The translations under genes were made by a program, and so were the position numbers. From an uncultured Collinsella sp. (GTDB lineage Bacteria; Actinomycetota; Coriobacteriia; Coriobacteriales; Coriobacteriaceae), in the NCBI GenBank assembly GCA_900544385.1, contig UQVD01000051.1, positions 1 through 14,675 of the forward strand: a stretch of DNA of 14,675 nt, read 5' to 3'. Shown here piece by piece: positions 1-7,022 of the stretch. Numbering within the stretch: position 1 is the first letter of the stretch; every line of letters begins with the position of its first letter. The notes below the pieces were generated by a model. That model saw nothing but the letters and a program-made list of their open reading frames with translations, was not told the DNA's origin and did not search any database.

Positions 1-91
1 ACCTAGTGCCTGACCTTTTTTGTTTTTAATCACCATGATTATTTTGCTTAAAGCAACAACGTTCCCACTCGATGTGATTACCGAATCAAAA

Positions 92-150
92 CGTGTACAT
101 CAGCCACCAAAATCGACATTTTTCGACATGTTTGGAGGCTGATGTACACG
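92..150. repeat. Long palindrome upstream of pgsA
   Basis: Arms 92-105 (CGTGTACATCAGCC) and 137-150 are perfect 14-bp reverse complements. After one A/A mismatch, five further pairs follow (107-111 with 131-135). The interior carries the direct repeat TCGACAT at 113-119 and 123-129, ten bases apart. No T-run follows either arm, so a plain terminator is not supported. It ends just before the pgsA promoter. It could be an interspersed palindromic repeat, a protein-binding site, or the end structure of the gene to the left. Only one copy is in this window. Confidence 0.75.
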
Positions 151-209
151 AATGCGAAATCCCCCGCCTAATAGCGCCCTCCACATGTCTGGACTCTCTA
201 TGCTTACGC

Positions 210-238
210 TGGATAGACATCGCCGGAACGGGTATAGT
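210..238 (+). promoter_or_regulatory. Probable promoter of pgsA
   Basis: A -35-like TGGATA at 210-215 and a -10-like TATAGT at 233-238 are separated by 17 bp. Transcription would start near 245. That lies downstream of the ATG at 152 and upstream of the GTG at 275, so this promoter supports the shorter pgsA start. It is a motif match only. Confidence 0.45.
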
Positions 239-274
239 ATCGAAAGTTTTGTCGTTAACCAGCGGGGGAGTCCT

Positions 275-979
275 GTGGGCATCAAAAAGAAGATCAAAAA
301 GGAGCTTATCGGCACTTCCGATTACCCGTCGAATAAGATCTTTACGATCTCCAATTTCATCACCTTTACGCGCCTGATCCTCACCCTGGTATTTCTGTAC
401 CTGTTTGTGACGGACAACAACCGCGTCATCGCCATCGTTATCTACGCCGTTGCCGCCTCCACCGACTGGATGGACGGTCAGATCGCCCGCATGACTAAGA
501 CGGTCTCGTGGCTTGGCAAGGTCATGGATCCCATTTGCGACCGTGCGCTGCTGTTCACCGGCGTACTTGGACTGGTGGTCCGCGGAGAGCTGCCCATCTG
601 GGTCTGTGTGCTCATTATTGGCCGCGACATCTATCTGGGCATCGGCACGCTTATCGTTCGTCATTATCACCGTCGCCTCATCGATGTCGTCTTTCCCGGA
701 AAGATTGCCACAGCGCTGCTCATGACTGGTTTCTCGCTCATGCTGCTCGGTTTCCCCGTTATTGACGGCCTGCATCTTTTACCTTCATCCCTTACGGCCT
801 TCCCGGGCCTCAACGGAAGCTCGGTGCCCCTCGGCATCTTCTTTGTGTACGGCGGCGTGATCTTCTCCATGCTCACGGCTGTCATCTACTCCATTAAGGG
901 CGGAGCGGCCATTAAACAGGCTCTCACGCATCCCGAGGACGAGGACATCGACTTTCTGAACCCTGAAATCGAAGACTGA
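275..979 (+). CDS. pgsA: CDP-alcohol phosphatidyltransferase, probable phosphatidylglycerophosphate synthase
   Basis: This integral membrane enzyme transfers a phosphatidyl group from CDP-diacylglycerol to an alcohol, most likely glycerol 3-phosphate, the first step to phosphatidylglycerol. The family signature DGx2ARx8Gx3Dx3D is complete, with Asp64, Asp67, Asp85 and Asp89 as the metal-binding and catalytic acids. Several hydrophobic segments follow. The frame is open from an ATG at 152, but I prefer the GTG at 275. It has GGGGGAG at 264-270, gives 234 residues (usual for the family), and sits below a promoter-like motif; the earlier ATG would precede that promoter and abut a palindrome. The acceptor cannot be read from sequence: inositol phosphate or another alcohol is possible. 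The neighbouring FHA and MerR genes match the order pgsA2 ... garA - Rv1828 known in mycobacteria. Confidence 0.8.
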   Translation: MGIKKKIKKELIGTSDYPSNKIFTISNFITFTRLILTLVFLYLFVTDNNRVIAIVIYAVAASTDWMDGQIARMTKTVSWLGKVMDPICDRALLFTGVLGLVVRGELPIWVCVLIIGRDIYLGIGTLIVRHYHRRLIDVVFPGKIATALLMTGFSLMLLGFPVIDGLHLLPSSLTAFPGLNGSSVPLGIFFVYGGVIFSMLTAVIYSIKGGAAIKQALTHPEDEDIDFLNPEIED

Positions 980-1045
980 TTCGTTGGGGTATGATTACGT
1001 ACGGTTCATTATTTGCGGCACGTCCGCGATAAGTTAGGGGTTGTC

Positions 1046-1480
1046 ATGGACAACATGGTTAACAATATGCCTCAGAATGATAAGACTGCTGACGCTACCT
1101 GCGTATTCCGCGTGCCTTCAAGCGACGTCACCGTTCCCGACCTCATGGCCAACGTGCGCATCACCGCCCCCGTTCTGTCCATCGTCAAGGGTCCGCAGAC
1201 TGGTGCCGCCTTTGAGCTCGAGGACGACGTGACCACCATCGGCCGCGATCCCGCGAACGGCATCTTCCTCAACGACATGACCGTTTCGCGCAGCCACGCG
1301 CGCATTATCCGCGAGGGCCTCGGCGCTCGCATCGAGGACCTGGGCTCGCTCAATGGCACCTGGGTCGACGGTGCCATCGTCAATGCAGCCCCGCTGCACG
1401 ATGGTTCTTCCGTCCAGATCGGTACGTTTACGCTCATCTACCACGAGAGCACGCCGGAGCGCATCGAAACCGGTGAGTAG
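1046..1480 (+). CDS. FHA-domain protein resembling GarA/OdhI
   Basis: A 144-residue cytoplasmic protein with one C-terminal forkhead-associated domain, which binds phosphothreonine. The core motifs are GRDPAN, then SRSHARI, then SLNGTWVDG, in the usual order. The short N-terminal tail contains DATCVFR, which resembles the ETTSVFR phospho-switch of mycobacterial GarA and corynebacterial OdhI; Thr18 aligns with the second Thr of that motif, while the first is Ala. In those proteins, kinase phosphorylation of the tail makes the FHA domain bind it and releases 2-oxoglutarate-metabolising enzymes. Whether this protein does so is inference. The ATG at 1046 was chosen because AGGGG lies at 1036-1040; an upstream in-frame TTG at 1013 is less likely. 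The MerR gene begins three bases after the stop, so the two are probably co-translated. Confidence 0.85.
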   Translation: MDNMVNNMPQNDKTADATCVFRVPSSDVTVPDLMANVRITAPVLSIVKGPQTGAAFELEDDVTTIGRDPANGIFLNDMTVSRSHARIIREGLGARIEDLGSLNGTWVDGAIVNAAPLHDGSSVQIGTFTLIYHESTPERIETGE

Positions 1481-1483
1481 GGC

Positions 1484-2362
1484 ATGGCCGAACGCAACTA
1501 TCTGAGTATCGGCCAAGTCGTCAACCTACTTCGAGGCGCATACCCCGATCTTTCGAACTCAAAAATTAGATTTCTAGAGGATGAGGGGCTCATTACCCCT
1601 CATCGTACGCCTAAGGGATACCGTCAGTACTCCAAGGAGGACGTTGATCGCCTAGAGGTCATTCTGCACTTGCAGAAGACTCGCTACATGCCGCTCAACG
1701 TGATTAAGCAGCGCTTGGAAAACGCCACGGACCTGTCAACGCTCGCCTACGAGGTGGGCTTGCTGTCCGATGTTCCGCTCAAGACGGAGCCCAAGGAGAC
1801 TAAGCAAAAGCTGCATCCCATCGAGACCATTCCCGATATGCTGGGCGTCGAGATTTCGTTTATCCGCTCGCTCGGCGAGAACGACCTCATTCGCATCATC
1901 AAGAGCCCGCAGAACCGAGAGCTCGTCGATGGTCGCGATTTCCCGATCATCCGGTACTGCTCCGAGCTGTCACGCTTCCATATCGAGCCGCGCAACCTGC
2001 GTCAGTACGTGTCTTCCGCCAACCGCGAGTCCTCGATGTTTGAGCAGGTGCTCGTGAGCATGCTCGGAATGGATACCTCCGATGACGAGCGCGACGCCAA
2101 GCTCGAGCGTGCGTTTAAGAAGCTTCACGACCTGACGGAGGGCGTGCACACCGCGCTGCTCAAGAACCGCGTTTTTGAGTCGCTCAACGCCGTGGTCGAG
2201 GACGCCGACATCGATGCACTCGATGAGGAAATCACTCGCTCCGAGTCCACCAAGGCCAAAAACGAAGAGACAGCCGCGCCGGCTTCGCACGAGGATTCTC
2301 TCGTAAAGCCGCTCAAGGTCGTCGCCCCTTCGCAATCCGGCACCGCCACCGCGGGCAAATAA
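1484..2362 (+). CDS. MerR-family transcriptional regulator, FtsR-like
   Basis: A 292-residue protein with an N-terminal MerR winged helix-turn-helix at about residues 6-80 (LSIGQVVNLL, then KIRFLEDEGLI, then GYRQYSKEDVDRL). A long C-terminal region of about 200 residues has no recognisable ligand domain and ends in a Ser/Ala/Glu-rich, probably disordered tail. Linkage to a GarA/OdhI-type FHA gene matches odhI-ftsR in Corynebacterium glutamicum and garA-Rv1828 in Mycobacterium tuberculosis; FtsR activates ftsZ there. Assigning that role here rests on gene order plus fold, not on full alignment. Its start follows the FHA stop by three bases, and its ribosome site lies in the end of the FHA gene. 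It is longer than FtsR/Rv1828 (about 250 residues), mainly at the C-terminus. Confidence 0.8.
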   Translation: MAERNYLSIGQVVNLLRGAYPDLSNSKIRFLEDEGLITPHRTPKGYRQYSKEDVDRLEVILHLQKTRYMPLNVIKQRLENATDLSTLAYEVGLLSDVPLKTEPKETKQKLHPIETIPDMLGVEISFIRSLGENDLIRIIKSPQNRELVDGRDFPIIRYCSELSRFHIEPRNLRQYVSSANRESSMFEQVLVSMLGMDTSDDERDAKLERAFKKLHDLTEGVHTALLKNRVFESLNAVVEDADIDALDEEITRSESTKAKNEETAAPASHEDSLVKPLKVVAPSQSGTATAGK

Positions 2363-2402
2363 CCGCTGCTGAAATTTCGGCAACCCATTGAAAGGTCATG
2401 CA

Positions 2403-2933
2403 ATGTACGACTTCGAATCTCAAATCGTCGACATCCCCGACTATCCCGAGCCCGGAGTCATCTTTAAAGACATCACGCCGCTCTTTGGCAATCCCGAGGC
2501 GCTCAAAGCCATGACCGATGCCCTCGCCGAGCACTTTGCCGGCATGGGAATCACCAAGGTCGTGGGTCCCGAGGCTCGTGGCTTTATGGTTGGCGTACCG
2601 GTGGCTGTAGCCCTTGGCGCTGGCTTTGTTCCCGCACGTAAACCGGGCAAGCTGCCGCGCGAGACCGTAAGCCAGAGCTACGAGCTCGAGTACGACACCG
2701 ATTCAATTGAGATCCATGCCGACGCTATCAGCTCTAAAGATACCGTGTTGATTCTGGACGACTTGGTCGCGACGGGCGGAACCGTCGAGGCAACAGGTAA
2801 ACTGGTGCGAGATATGGGCGCAAAGCTTGTCGGTTACGGTTGTATCCTTGAGCTTGCGTTTCTCAACCCGCGCGAGAAGCTCACGCCGTCTGATGACGAT
2901 GTGGAGCTCTTTAGCCTGGTGACGGTGGACTAG
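2403..2933 (+). CDS. apt: Adenine phosphoribosyltransferase
   Basis: A cytoplasmic purine-salvage enzyme joining adenine and PRPP to give AMP and pyrophosphate. The APRT start signature is present (DIPDYPEPGVIFKDITPLF at about 10-28), as is the PRPP loop VLILDDLVATGGT at about 115-127, where the two Asp and the TGGT turn bind ribose phosphate. Length is 176 residues, close to the usual 170-185. The ATG at 2403 was chosen over an upstream in-frame TTG at 2388 because AAAGG at 2391-2395 lies seven bases before it and the protein then begins as in family members. It follows the MerR gene by 40 bases with no terminator between them, so it may share that transcript. Confidence 0.95.
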   Translation: MYDFESQIVDIPDYPEPGVIFKDITPLFGNPEALKAMTDALAEHFAGMGITKVVGPEARGFMVGVPVAVALGAGFVPARKPGKLPRETVSQSYELEYDTDSIEIHADAISSKDTVLILDDLVATGGTVEATGKLVRDMGAKLVGYGCILELAFLNPREKLTPSDDDVELFSLVTVD

Positions 2934-2965
2934 CCGTTACCCTTAGTTACTGGAAAGGAAGCTAC

Positions 2966-4093
2966 ATGCGCACAGCAAACACGCACAAAAACATGGCACG
3001 CTGCGCTGCTACGGCAACCCTCGCTTGTGTTTTGGGCTTGGGCCTCGCGGCTCCTGCCTACGCCGATACCGCATCCGACCTTGCCGCTGCTCGTACGAAG
3101 CTCGAGCAGATCGGCGCCCAAACCCAGCAGATTTACGATGAGCTCGCCACGCAGACGCAGGCGCTCGATCAGACTGCTGGCGAGATCACGCAAAAGCAGC
3201 AGGAGATCGCCGATGGTCAGGCCAAGCTCTCGACCTATGTCGCCGGCGAGTACAAAACCGGCGGCCTGAGCCTACTTCAGGTTCTGACGGGTGTCGATGA
3301 CCTGAGCGATATGCTCAACCGTCTGTTCTACTACGGCAAAGTTTCCGATAAGCAGGCTCAGACCATTCAAGAGGTCAAGGAACTTAAGCAGCAGCTCACC
3401 GATAAGCAGTCCGAGCAGGAAAAGAACGTCGCCGCCACGCAAAAGAAGGTCGACGAGCTTAACGCCCAGCAGGCTGAAGCCCAGAACGTCGTAAACTCTC
3501 TGGATTCACAGCTGCAGGCCGAACTAGCCGCCGAGGCCGAAGCCAACGCCGCGCTGCAGGCCGGCATCAACGCCAGCACCGCCGAGAAAGCCACGGTGAG
3601 CAACGAGACTGCCGGTACGACCGAGAACACCAACAACGGTGGCCAGACCAGCAATAACAACAACCAGGGCGGCAACACTCCGGCTCCTACGCCGGCACCT
3701 GCTCCGACGCCGCAGCCCTCCACGCCTGCTCCGGCTCCGACGCCTTCTGCTCCGAGCCAGTCCGTCGATGGCGGTTCTGTTGTCTCGCGTGCATACAGCA
3801 AGCTTGGTTGTGCTTATTCCTGGGGCGGAATTGGCCCGAACAGCTTCGACTGCTCTGGTTTTGTTAGCTATTGCCTCACTGGTCGCTATTGCCGCCTGGG
3901 CACCACGGGCACCTTTATGGGCTGGACGCGTGTGTCCGATCCGCAGCCCGGTGACGTTGTGGTCAACTCATACCACACCGGCATTTACATCGGTGGTGGT
4001 CAGATGATTCATGCTTCCGACTACAACACGGGTGTTATCATCAGCTCCGTTGCCGCCGGCATGAACAATAACTACATCTTCGTACGCTACTAA
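2966..4093 (+). CDS. Secreted coiled-coil NlpC/P60 peptidoglycan endopeptidase
   Basis: A probable exported cell-wall hydrolase of 375 residues. The N-terminus is a signal peptide with a hydrophobic core at about 14-29 and a likely cut after AYA (residue 33). Residues about 34-205 are Gln/Glu/Ala-rich and predicted coiled coil. An Asn/Gly then Pro/Thr/Ala-rich linker runs to about 260. The C-terminal NlpC/P60 domain has catalytic Cys296 (FDCSGF), His337 (HTGIYIG) and a third polar residue His349 (MIHAS). The layout matches hydrolases that cut the stem peptide between D-Glu and diamino acid during division or turnover; the coiled coil may mediate control by a partner, as in PcsB- or RipA-type proteins (inference). 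GGAAAGGA at 2952-2959 sets the start. A strong terminator follows. Confidence 0.92.
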   Translation: MRTANTHKNMARCAATATLACVLGLGLAAPAYADTASDLAAARTKLEQIGAQTQQIYDELATQTQALDQTAGEITQKQQEIADGQAKLSTYVAGEYKTGGLSLLQVLTGVDDLSDMLNRLFYYGKVSDKQAQTIQEVKELKQQLTDKQSEQEKNVAATQKKVDELNAQQAEAQNVVNSLDSQLQAELAAEAEANAALQAGINASTAEKATVSNETAGTTENTNNGGQTSNNNNQGGNTPAPTPAPAPTPQPSTPAPAPTPSAPSQSVDGGSVVSRAYSKLGCAYSWGGIGPNSFDCSGFVSYCLTGRYCRLGTTGTFMGWTRVSDPQPGDVVVNSYHTGIYIGGGQMIHASDYNTGVIISSVAAGMNNNYIFVRY

Positions 4094-4117
4094 GACATCT
4101 TACACAGCGTGTGAATG

Positions 4118-4160
4118 TGGACCTCGTGGCTTTAAGTCGCGAGGTCCATTCTTTTTTTCT
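4118..4160 (+). terminator. Rho-independent terminator after the NlpC/P60 gene
   Basis: A 9-bp perfect stem (4118-4126 TGGACCTCG with 4140-4148) closes a 13-base loop and is followed at once by a T-rich run (ATTCTTTTTTTC). It lies 24 bases after the NlpC/P60 stop. Confidence 0.9.
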
Positions 4161-4171
4161 CTCTCATCTTA

Positions 4172-4206
4172 GACGGCTATCTAGTATTCAAAACTAGATA
4201 GCCGTC
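4172..4206. promoter_or_regulatory. Palindromic operator upstream of degV
   Basis: A perfect inverted repeat with 14-bp arms (4172-4185 and 4193-4206) around a 7-base centre; the core is TATCTAGT-N7-ACTAGATA. Read on the minus strand it matches 5847-5876, upstream of the DUF1836 regulator gene, at 26 of 30 positions. No T-run follows, and it lies 20 bp before a perfect TATAAT (4227-4232), so its right arm covers the -35 position of degV. It is best read as an operator, probably for the DUF1836 protein (inference). Confidence 0.7.
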
Positions 4207-4226
4207 CATTCGGTTTGCAAGAAGGC

Positions 4227-4232
4227 TATAAT
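4227..4232 (+). promoter_or_regulatory. -10 element of degV promoter
   Basis: A perfect TATAAT, 30 bases before the degV start. The -35 position (4204-4209) is GTCCAT, a poor match covered by the operator arm, which suggests control by the bound regulator. A small inverted repeat ATTGTT-GATG-AACAAT follows at 4231-4246 in the leader. Confidence 0.55.
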
Positions 4233-4261
4233 TGTTGATGAACAATTAGAAAGGACCCTCT

Positions 4262-5128
4262 ATGAGCTGGGCACTTATCTCCGATTCAAGCTGCAACCTC
4301 CGTGATTGGCAACCGACCGCGCCCCATACCACCTTTGCATTTGCGCCCCTCAAAATTCGAGTGGGGGAGCGTGAATTCGTCGATGACCTTTCGCTCGATG
4401 TTCATGAGCTCAACTGCGCTGTTCAGGCGGAGACGAACGCTTCTTCGAGCGCTTGTCCCAGCGTAGGGGAGTGGGCCGAGCTCTTCAAATTGGCAGACAA
4501 GACCATCTGCATGCCGATCTCTGAGGGCGTGTCGGGCAGCTACAACGCGGCAGCCACGGCTCGCGATATGGTTCTTGCCGAGGAGCCCGACCGACAGATT
4601 CATCTAGTCAATTCACGCGCAGCTGGCGGCAAAATGGACCTCATTTTCTTGCTGTTCGACCGCTATCTTGCAAGCAACCCGGATGTCTCATTCGAGGACG
4701 CTTGCGCATACTTCGATAGCCTTGAACAGAACAGCAAAATCCTCTTCAGCTTGTGCAATTACGAAAATCTCGCCAAAGCCGGACGTATCCCTAAGGCAGC
4801 CGGCGTCATTGCCAACAAGCTCAATATCCGCATTTTGGGCACGGCAAGTGAGGCCGGTAAAATCGAACTCGTCGGGCACACGCGTGGCGAAAAGAAGATG
4901 CTCAACAAGATCATCGACACCATGGAAGCCGAGGGTTTTGCCGGCGGCGAGGTCATCATCGATCACGTTGAGAACGAAGCTGGAGCACAGGCGCTTACTG
5001 ACCGCATAGTCGAACATTGGCCCGGCTCCAAGACCATCATCATGCCCTGCAACGGCCTGGATTCCTATTACGCCGAGATGCACGGCCTCATCATCGGCTA
5101 TGGCATGGGCGTAGCTTCGGGCAAATAA
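4262..5128 (+). CDS. DegV-family fatty-acid-binding protein
   Basis: A 288-residue soluble protein of the DegV (FakB-like) family, which binds a fatty acid and in Firmicutes presents it to the kinase FakA. Family landmarks are ISDSSCNL near the start, SSACPSVGEW at about 62-71, PISEGVSGSYNAA at about 85-97, NLAKAGRIPK in the middle and the Gly-rich GLIIGYGMG at the end. Ser/Thr residues in the SSAC and SEGVSGS loops line the head-group pocket in the family. GAAAGGA at 4249-4255 is a good ribosome site. No fakA gene is next to it. It is a monocistronic unit between its own promoter and a terminator. The shared operator ties its expression to the convergent DUF1836 gene. Confidence 0.9.
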   Translation: MSWALISDSSCNLRDWQPTAPHTTFAFAPLKIRVGEREFVDDLSLDVHELNCAVQAETNASSSACPSVGEWAELFKLADKTICMPISEGVSGSYNAAATARDMVLAEEPDRQIHLVNSRAAGGKMDLIFLLFDRYLASNPDVSFEDACAYFDSLEQNSKILFSLCNYENLAKAGRIPKAAGVIANKLNIRILGTASEAGKIELVGHTRGEKKMLNKIIDTMEAEGFAGGEVIIDHVENEAGAQALTDRIVEHWPGSKTIIMPCNGLDSYYAEMHGLIIGYGMGVASGK

Positions 5129-5140
5129 AGTCCGACCAGC

Positions 5141-5192
5141 AAAATACGGGCGGGACAAAGCGACAGATGGCTCTTTGTCCCGCCCGTTTTAT
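5141..5192. terminator. Bidirectional terminator between degV and the DUF1836 gene
   Basis: A perfect 15-bp GC-rich stem (5146-5160 ACGGGCGGGACAAAG with 5173-5187) is flanked by AAAA on the left and TTTT on the right, so it has a T-run on either strand. It lies between two convergent genes and can serve both. Confidence 0.92.
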
Positions 5193-5199
5193 ACGTCGG

Positions 5200-5811
5200 C
5201 TAGCTATTAAACCCGTTGAACTTGAGATAGCTCATCAGGTACGCTTTCGAAACAAAGGATGAAACCGCGCTGCGCACAAGCAGCGACTCACGCGTTACCT
5301 GATGCGCCGTATCGGGAACCGGCGTCTGCTCGACAGAAAACGCCGAACGAATCGATGCCTCGAGCTGATCGACCACATAGTCGAAGGCCGTCGGGGCATC
5401 GTAGCTCAAACGCTGAATGTTAAAGAGCGCCTGCACCGCGGCAATAGGTAGCACCTGCTTAAAGATGCAGATAGCGATCAGGCGGGCAATCTGCTCGCGA
5501 CCATACTGCTTTTTGACCGGAGCAGGCACCAGGCCGACCTTCACGTAGTTATTGATCATCGATGGCGTAATGACAGGCTGCTCAACGCAAATAGACAGCG
5601 GCTCCATCCACAGCGCAACATACTCAATGACCTGGTCGCGGTAGAGCGTCACATTGGGCAACTGGTCATAGCGCGGCAGACTCAACGTATTGAGTTTGCG
5701 CACGATATCGGACTGAATAAATGCATCGGGCAGCACAGTGGGCTGAATATCCTCAGGCTTAATGCTGACCGACGAATCGGACATCGGGATAACGCGTTTG
5801 GCGTGGTTCAT
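5200..5811 (-). CDS. DUF1836 family DNA-binding regulator
   Basis: A 203-residue cytoplasmic protein. Recognisable DUF1836 features are LPRYDQLPNVTLYRDQVIEY at about 45-64, then a MerR-like winged helix (ITPSMINNYVKVGLVPAPVKK at 81-101 and YGREQIARLIAICIFKQVLPI after it). The family includes Bacillus subtilis YkrK, reported to repress htpX. The first 40 residues are low-conservation and probably flexible. GGAGG at plus-strand 5818-5822 precedes the ATG. A palindrome nearly identical to the one before degV lies 36-65 bases upstream, so autoregulation and control of degV are likely (inference). The ligand, if any, is unknown; a fatty acid is a guess from the degV link. Confidence 0.85.
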   Translation of the reverse strand: MNHAKRVIPMSDSSVSIKPEDIQPTVLPDAFIQSDIVRKLNTLSLPRYDQLPNVTLYRDQVIEYVALWMEPLSICVEQPVITPSMINNYVKVGLVPAPVKKQYGREQIARLIAICIFKQVLPIAAVQALFNIQRLSYDAPTAFDYVVDQLEASIRSAFSVEQTPVPDTAHQVTRESLLVRSAVSSFVSKAYLMSYLKFNGFNS

Positions 5812-5835
5812 AAGGATCCTCCGTTCATTAGCTAT

Positions 5836-5841
5836 ATTGTA
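5836..5841 (-). promoter_or_regulatory. Possible -10 element of the DUF1836 gene
   Basis: Minus-strand TACAAT, 25 bases before the start codon. A weak -35 (ATGCAA, 5864-5859) lies 17 bp upstream within the operator palindrome, which fits autoregulation by occlusion. Confidence 0.4.
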
Positions 5842-5846
5842 TTCTA

Positions 5847-5876
5847 GGTTATCTAGTTTTGCATACTATATAGCAG
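5847..5876. promoter_or_regulatory. Palindromic operator upstream of the DUF1836 gene
   Basis: Half-sites TATCTAGT and ACTATATA are separated by seven bases, an imperfect palindrome. It matches the reverse strand of 4174-4203 before degV at 26 of 30 positions (22 of 24 in the core). It overlaps the likely promoter of the regulator gene. Two such matches upstream of neighbouring genes are hard to explain by chance. Confidence 0.7.
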
Positions 5877-5877
5877 G

Positions 5878-5930
5878 AAAGTAAAAGTGGCTGGACAGCA
5901 CATTGATGCACCGTCCAACCACTTTGTTTT
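5878..5930 (-). terminator. Terminator after trxB
   Basis: Arms 5884-5896 (AAAGTGGCTGGAC) and 5913-5925 pair at 12 of 13 positions. On the minus strand the stem runs into TTTTACTTT, giving a U-rich tail for trxB transcripts about 40 bases past the stop. On the plus strand TTTGTTTT follows, so it could act both ways. Confidence 0.75.
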
Positions 5931-5966
5931 AAAGATAGCAACCTTACATAAGATATATTATCGTAC

Positions 5967-6905
5967 TTATCCGCGGAGAAACGCGTATGCGCTCGTTGCT
6001 GCTATGGCTCCGTCAGAAACGGCGGTCACAACCTGACGTAAGCGCTTGGAACGGATATCGCCAGCAGCAAATAGACCTGGCGTGCGGGTCGCCATGGATT
6101 CATCAGTCAAAATGCCGCCATCAGGCGCCAGATCGACAAGATGCTCAACAAGCTCGGTATGGGGTTGCGTCCCGGTAAAGACAAAGATGCCAAACGAGCC
6201 AGGCTCAAAGGTCTCGGCATGCGTCTTACCGCTTGCATTGTCCTTGAACGAAATTGTCGTGGGCATCGCTTCACCAGAAAGCTCAACAATACTAGTTTGG
6301 TACCTAACTGTAATATTGTCCTTTTCGAGTACTTTCTGAACAACACCATCAGGTGCACGGAACTGATCGCGACGCAAGACGATGGTCACGCTGCTGGCGA
6401 TTTCTGACAAGAACAGGGCTTCCTCACAGGCAGCATTGCCGCCGCCAATGACAAAAACCTGCTTGCCACGGAAGAACATGCCGTCACACGTCGCGCAATA
6501 CGAAACGCCACGACCGCGATACGTATCCTCGCCAGCGAAACCAGCAGATCGCGGCGTGGCACCCATGCAAGCGATAACGCTCGAGGCCAGCGTATCGCCC
6601 ATATCGTGATGCACCGTAAACAGCGCTGCATCGGCATCGTAATCGATGCCCGTAACCATGCTCCATGCGACCTGTGCTCCCAGGCCCTCTGCATGCTGCT
6701 GAAAACGCTCGCCGAGTTCGGCGCCGCTCAAGAGCGGAATGCCCGGATAGTTCTCGACTTCATTGGTCGTGGCGATCTGTCCACCCGACATGCCCTGCTC
6801 AATCACGGTCGTCGTCAGGTTGGCACGCGCAGCGTAAATGGCGGCAGCATAGCCCGCGGGGCCTCCACCGATAATCGCAACATCGATTGTCTGATCGGTA
6901 GTCAT
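5967..6905 (-). CDS. trxB: Thioredoxin reductase (NADPH)
   Basis: A cytoplasmic FAD flavoenzyme passing electrons from NADPH to thioredoxin. A 312-residue protein with the FAD loop GGGPAG at 13-18, redox pair Cys137/Cys140 in YCATCDG, an NADPH loop GGGNAA after it, and a C-terminal FAD motif GLFAAGDIRSKRLRQVVTAVSDG. Length and order match low-molecular-weight TrxB. The frame extends to an ATG at 6980, but the start at 6905 is preferred: GAGGAT at 6916-6911 lies five bases before it and the FAD strand follows within ten residues. It diverges from the glycosyltransferase gene and has its own terminator. No thioredoxin gene is adjacent. Confidence 0.95.
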   Translation of the reverse strand: MTTDQTIDVAIIGGGPAGYAAAIYAARANLTTTVIEQGMSGGQIATTNEVENYPGIPLLSGAELGERFQQHAEGLGAQVAWSMVTGIDYDADAALFTVHHDMGDTLASSVIACMGATPRSAGFAGEDTYRGRGVSYCATCDGMFFRGKQVFVIGGGNAACEEALFLSEIASSVTIVLRRDQFRAPDGVVQKVLEKDNITVRYQTSIVELSGEAMPTTISFKDNASGKTHAETFEPGSFGIFVFTGTQPHTELVEHLVDLAPDGGILTDESMATRTPGLFAAGDIRSKRLRQVVTAVSDGAIAATSAYAFLRG

Positions 6906-7022
6906 GGAATATCCTCTCGTCGATACATTGACGTTCTTTGCGCTCATACCCAAATTTACGTGAACATGACACTCATGCACTACAATGATAAATCGCGTAA
7001 CAAAGCTGAAGGGGAGTTATCG
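6906..7022. promoter_or_regulatory. Divergent promoter region, trxB / glycosyltransferase
   Basis: This 117-bp gap must hold both start signals. On the plus strand TACAAT at 6981-6986 is a fair -10 for the glycosyltransferase gene, with no convincing -35. On the minus strand no clear promoter was found. AAGGGGAG at 7009-7016 is the glycosyltransferase ribosome site. Confidence 0.45.

Noticed and set aside
86..775. 229-codon open frame on the minus strand over pgsA
   Set aside because: Its translation is low-complexity and charged with no family features, while the plus strand has the complete CDP-alcohol transferase signature.
4172..4206. The palindrome as a second terminator after the NlpC/P60 gene
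   Set aside because: It lacks a T-run, follows a complete terminator, and has a near copy in a promoter region on the other side of degV.
6606..7022. 139-codon N-terminal extension of the glycosyltransferase
   Set aside because: It is antisense to trxB, lacks family similarity, and the ATG at 7023 has a strong ribosome site.
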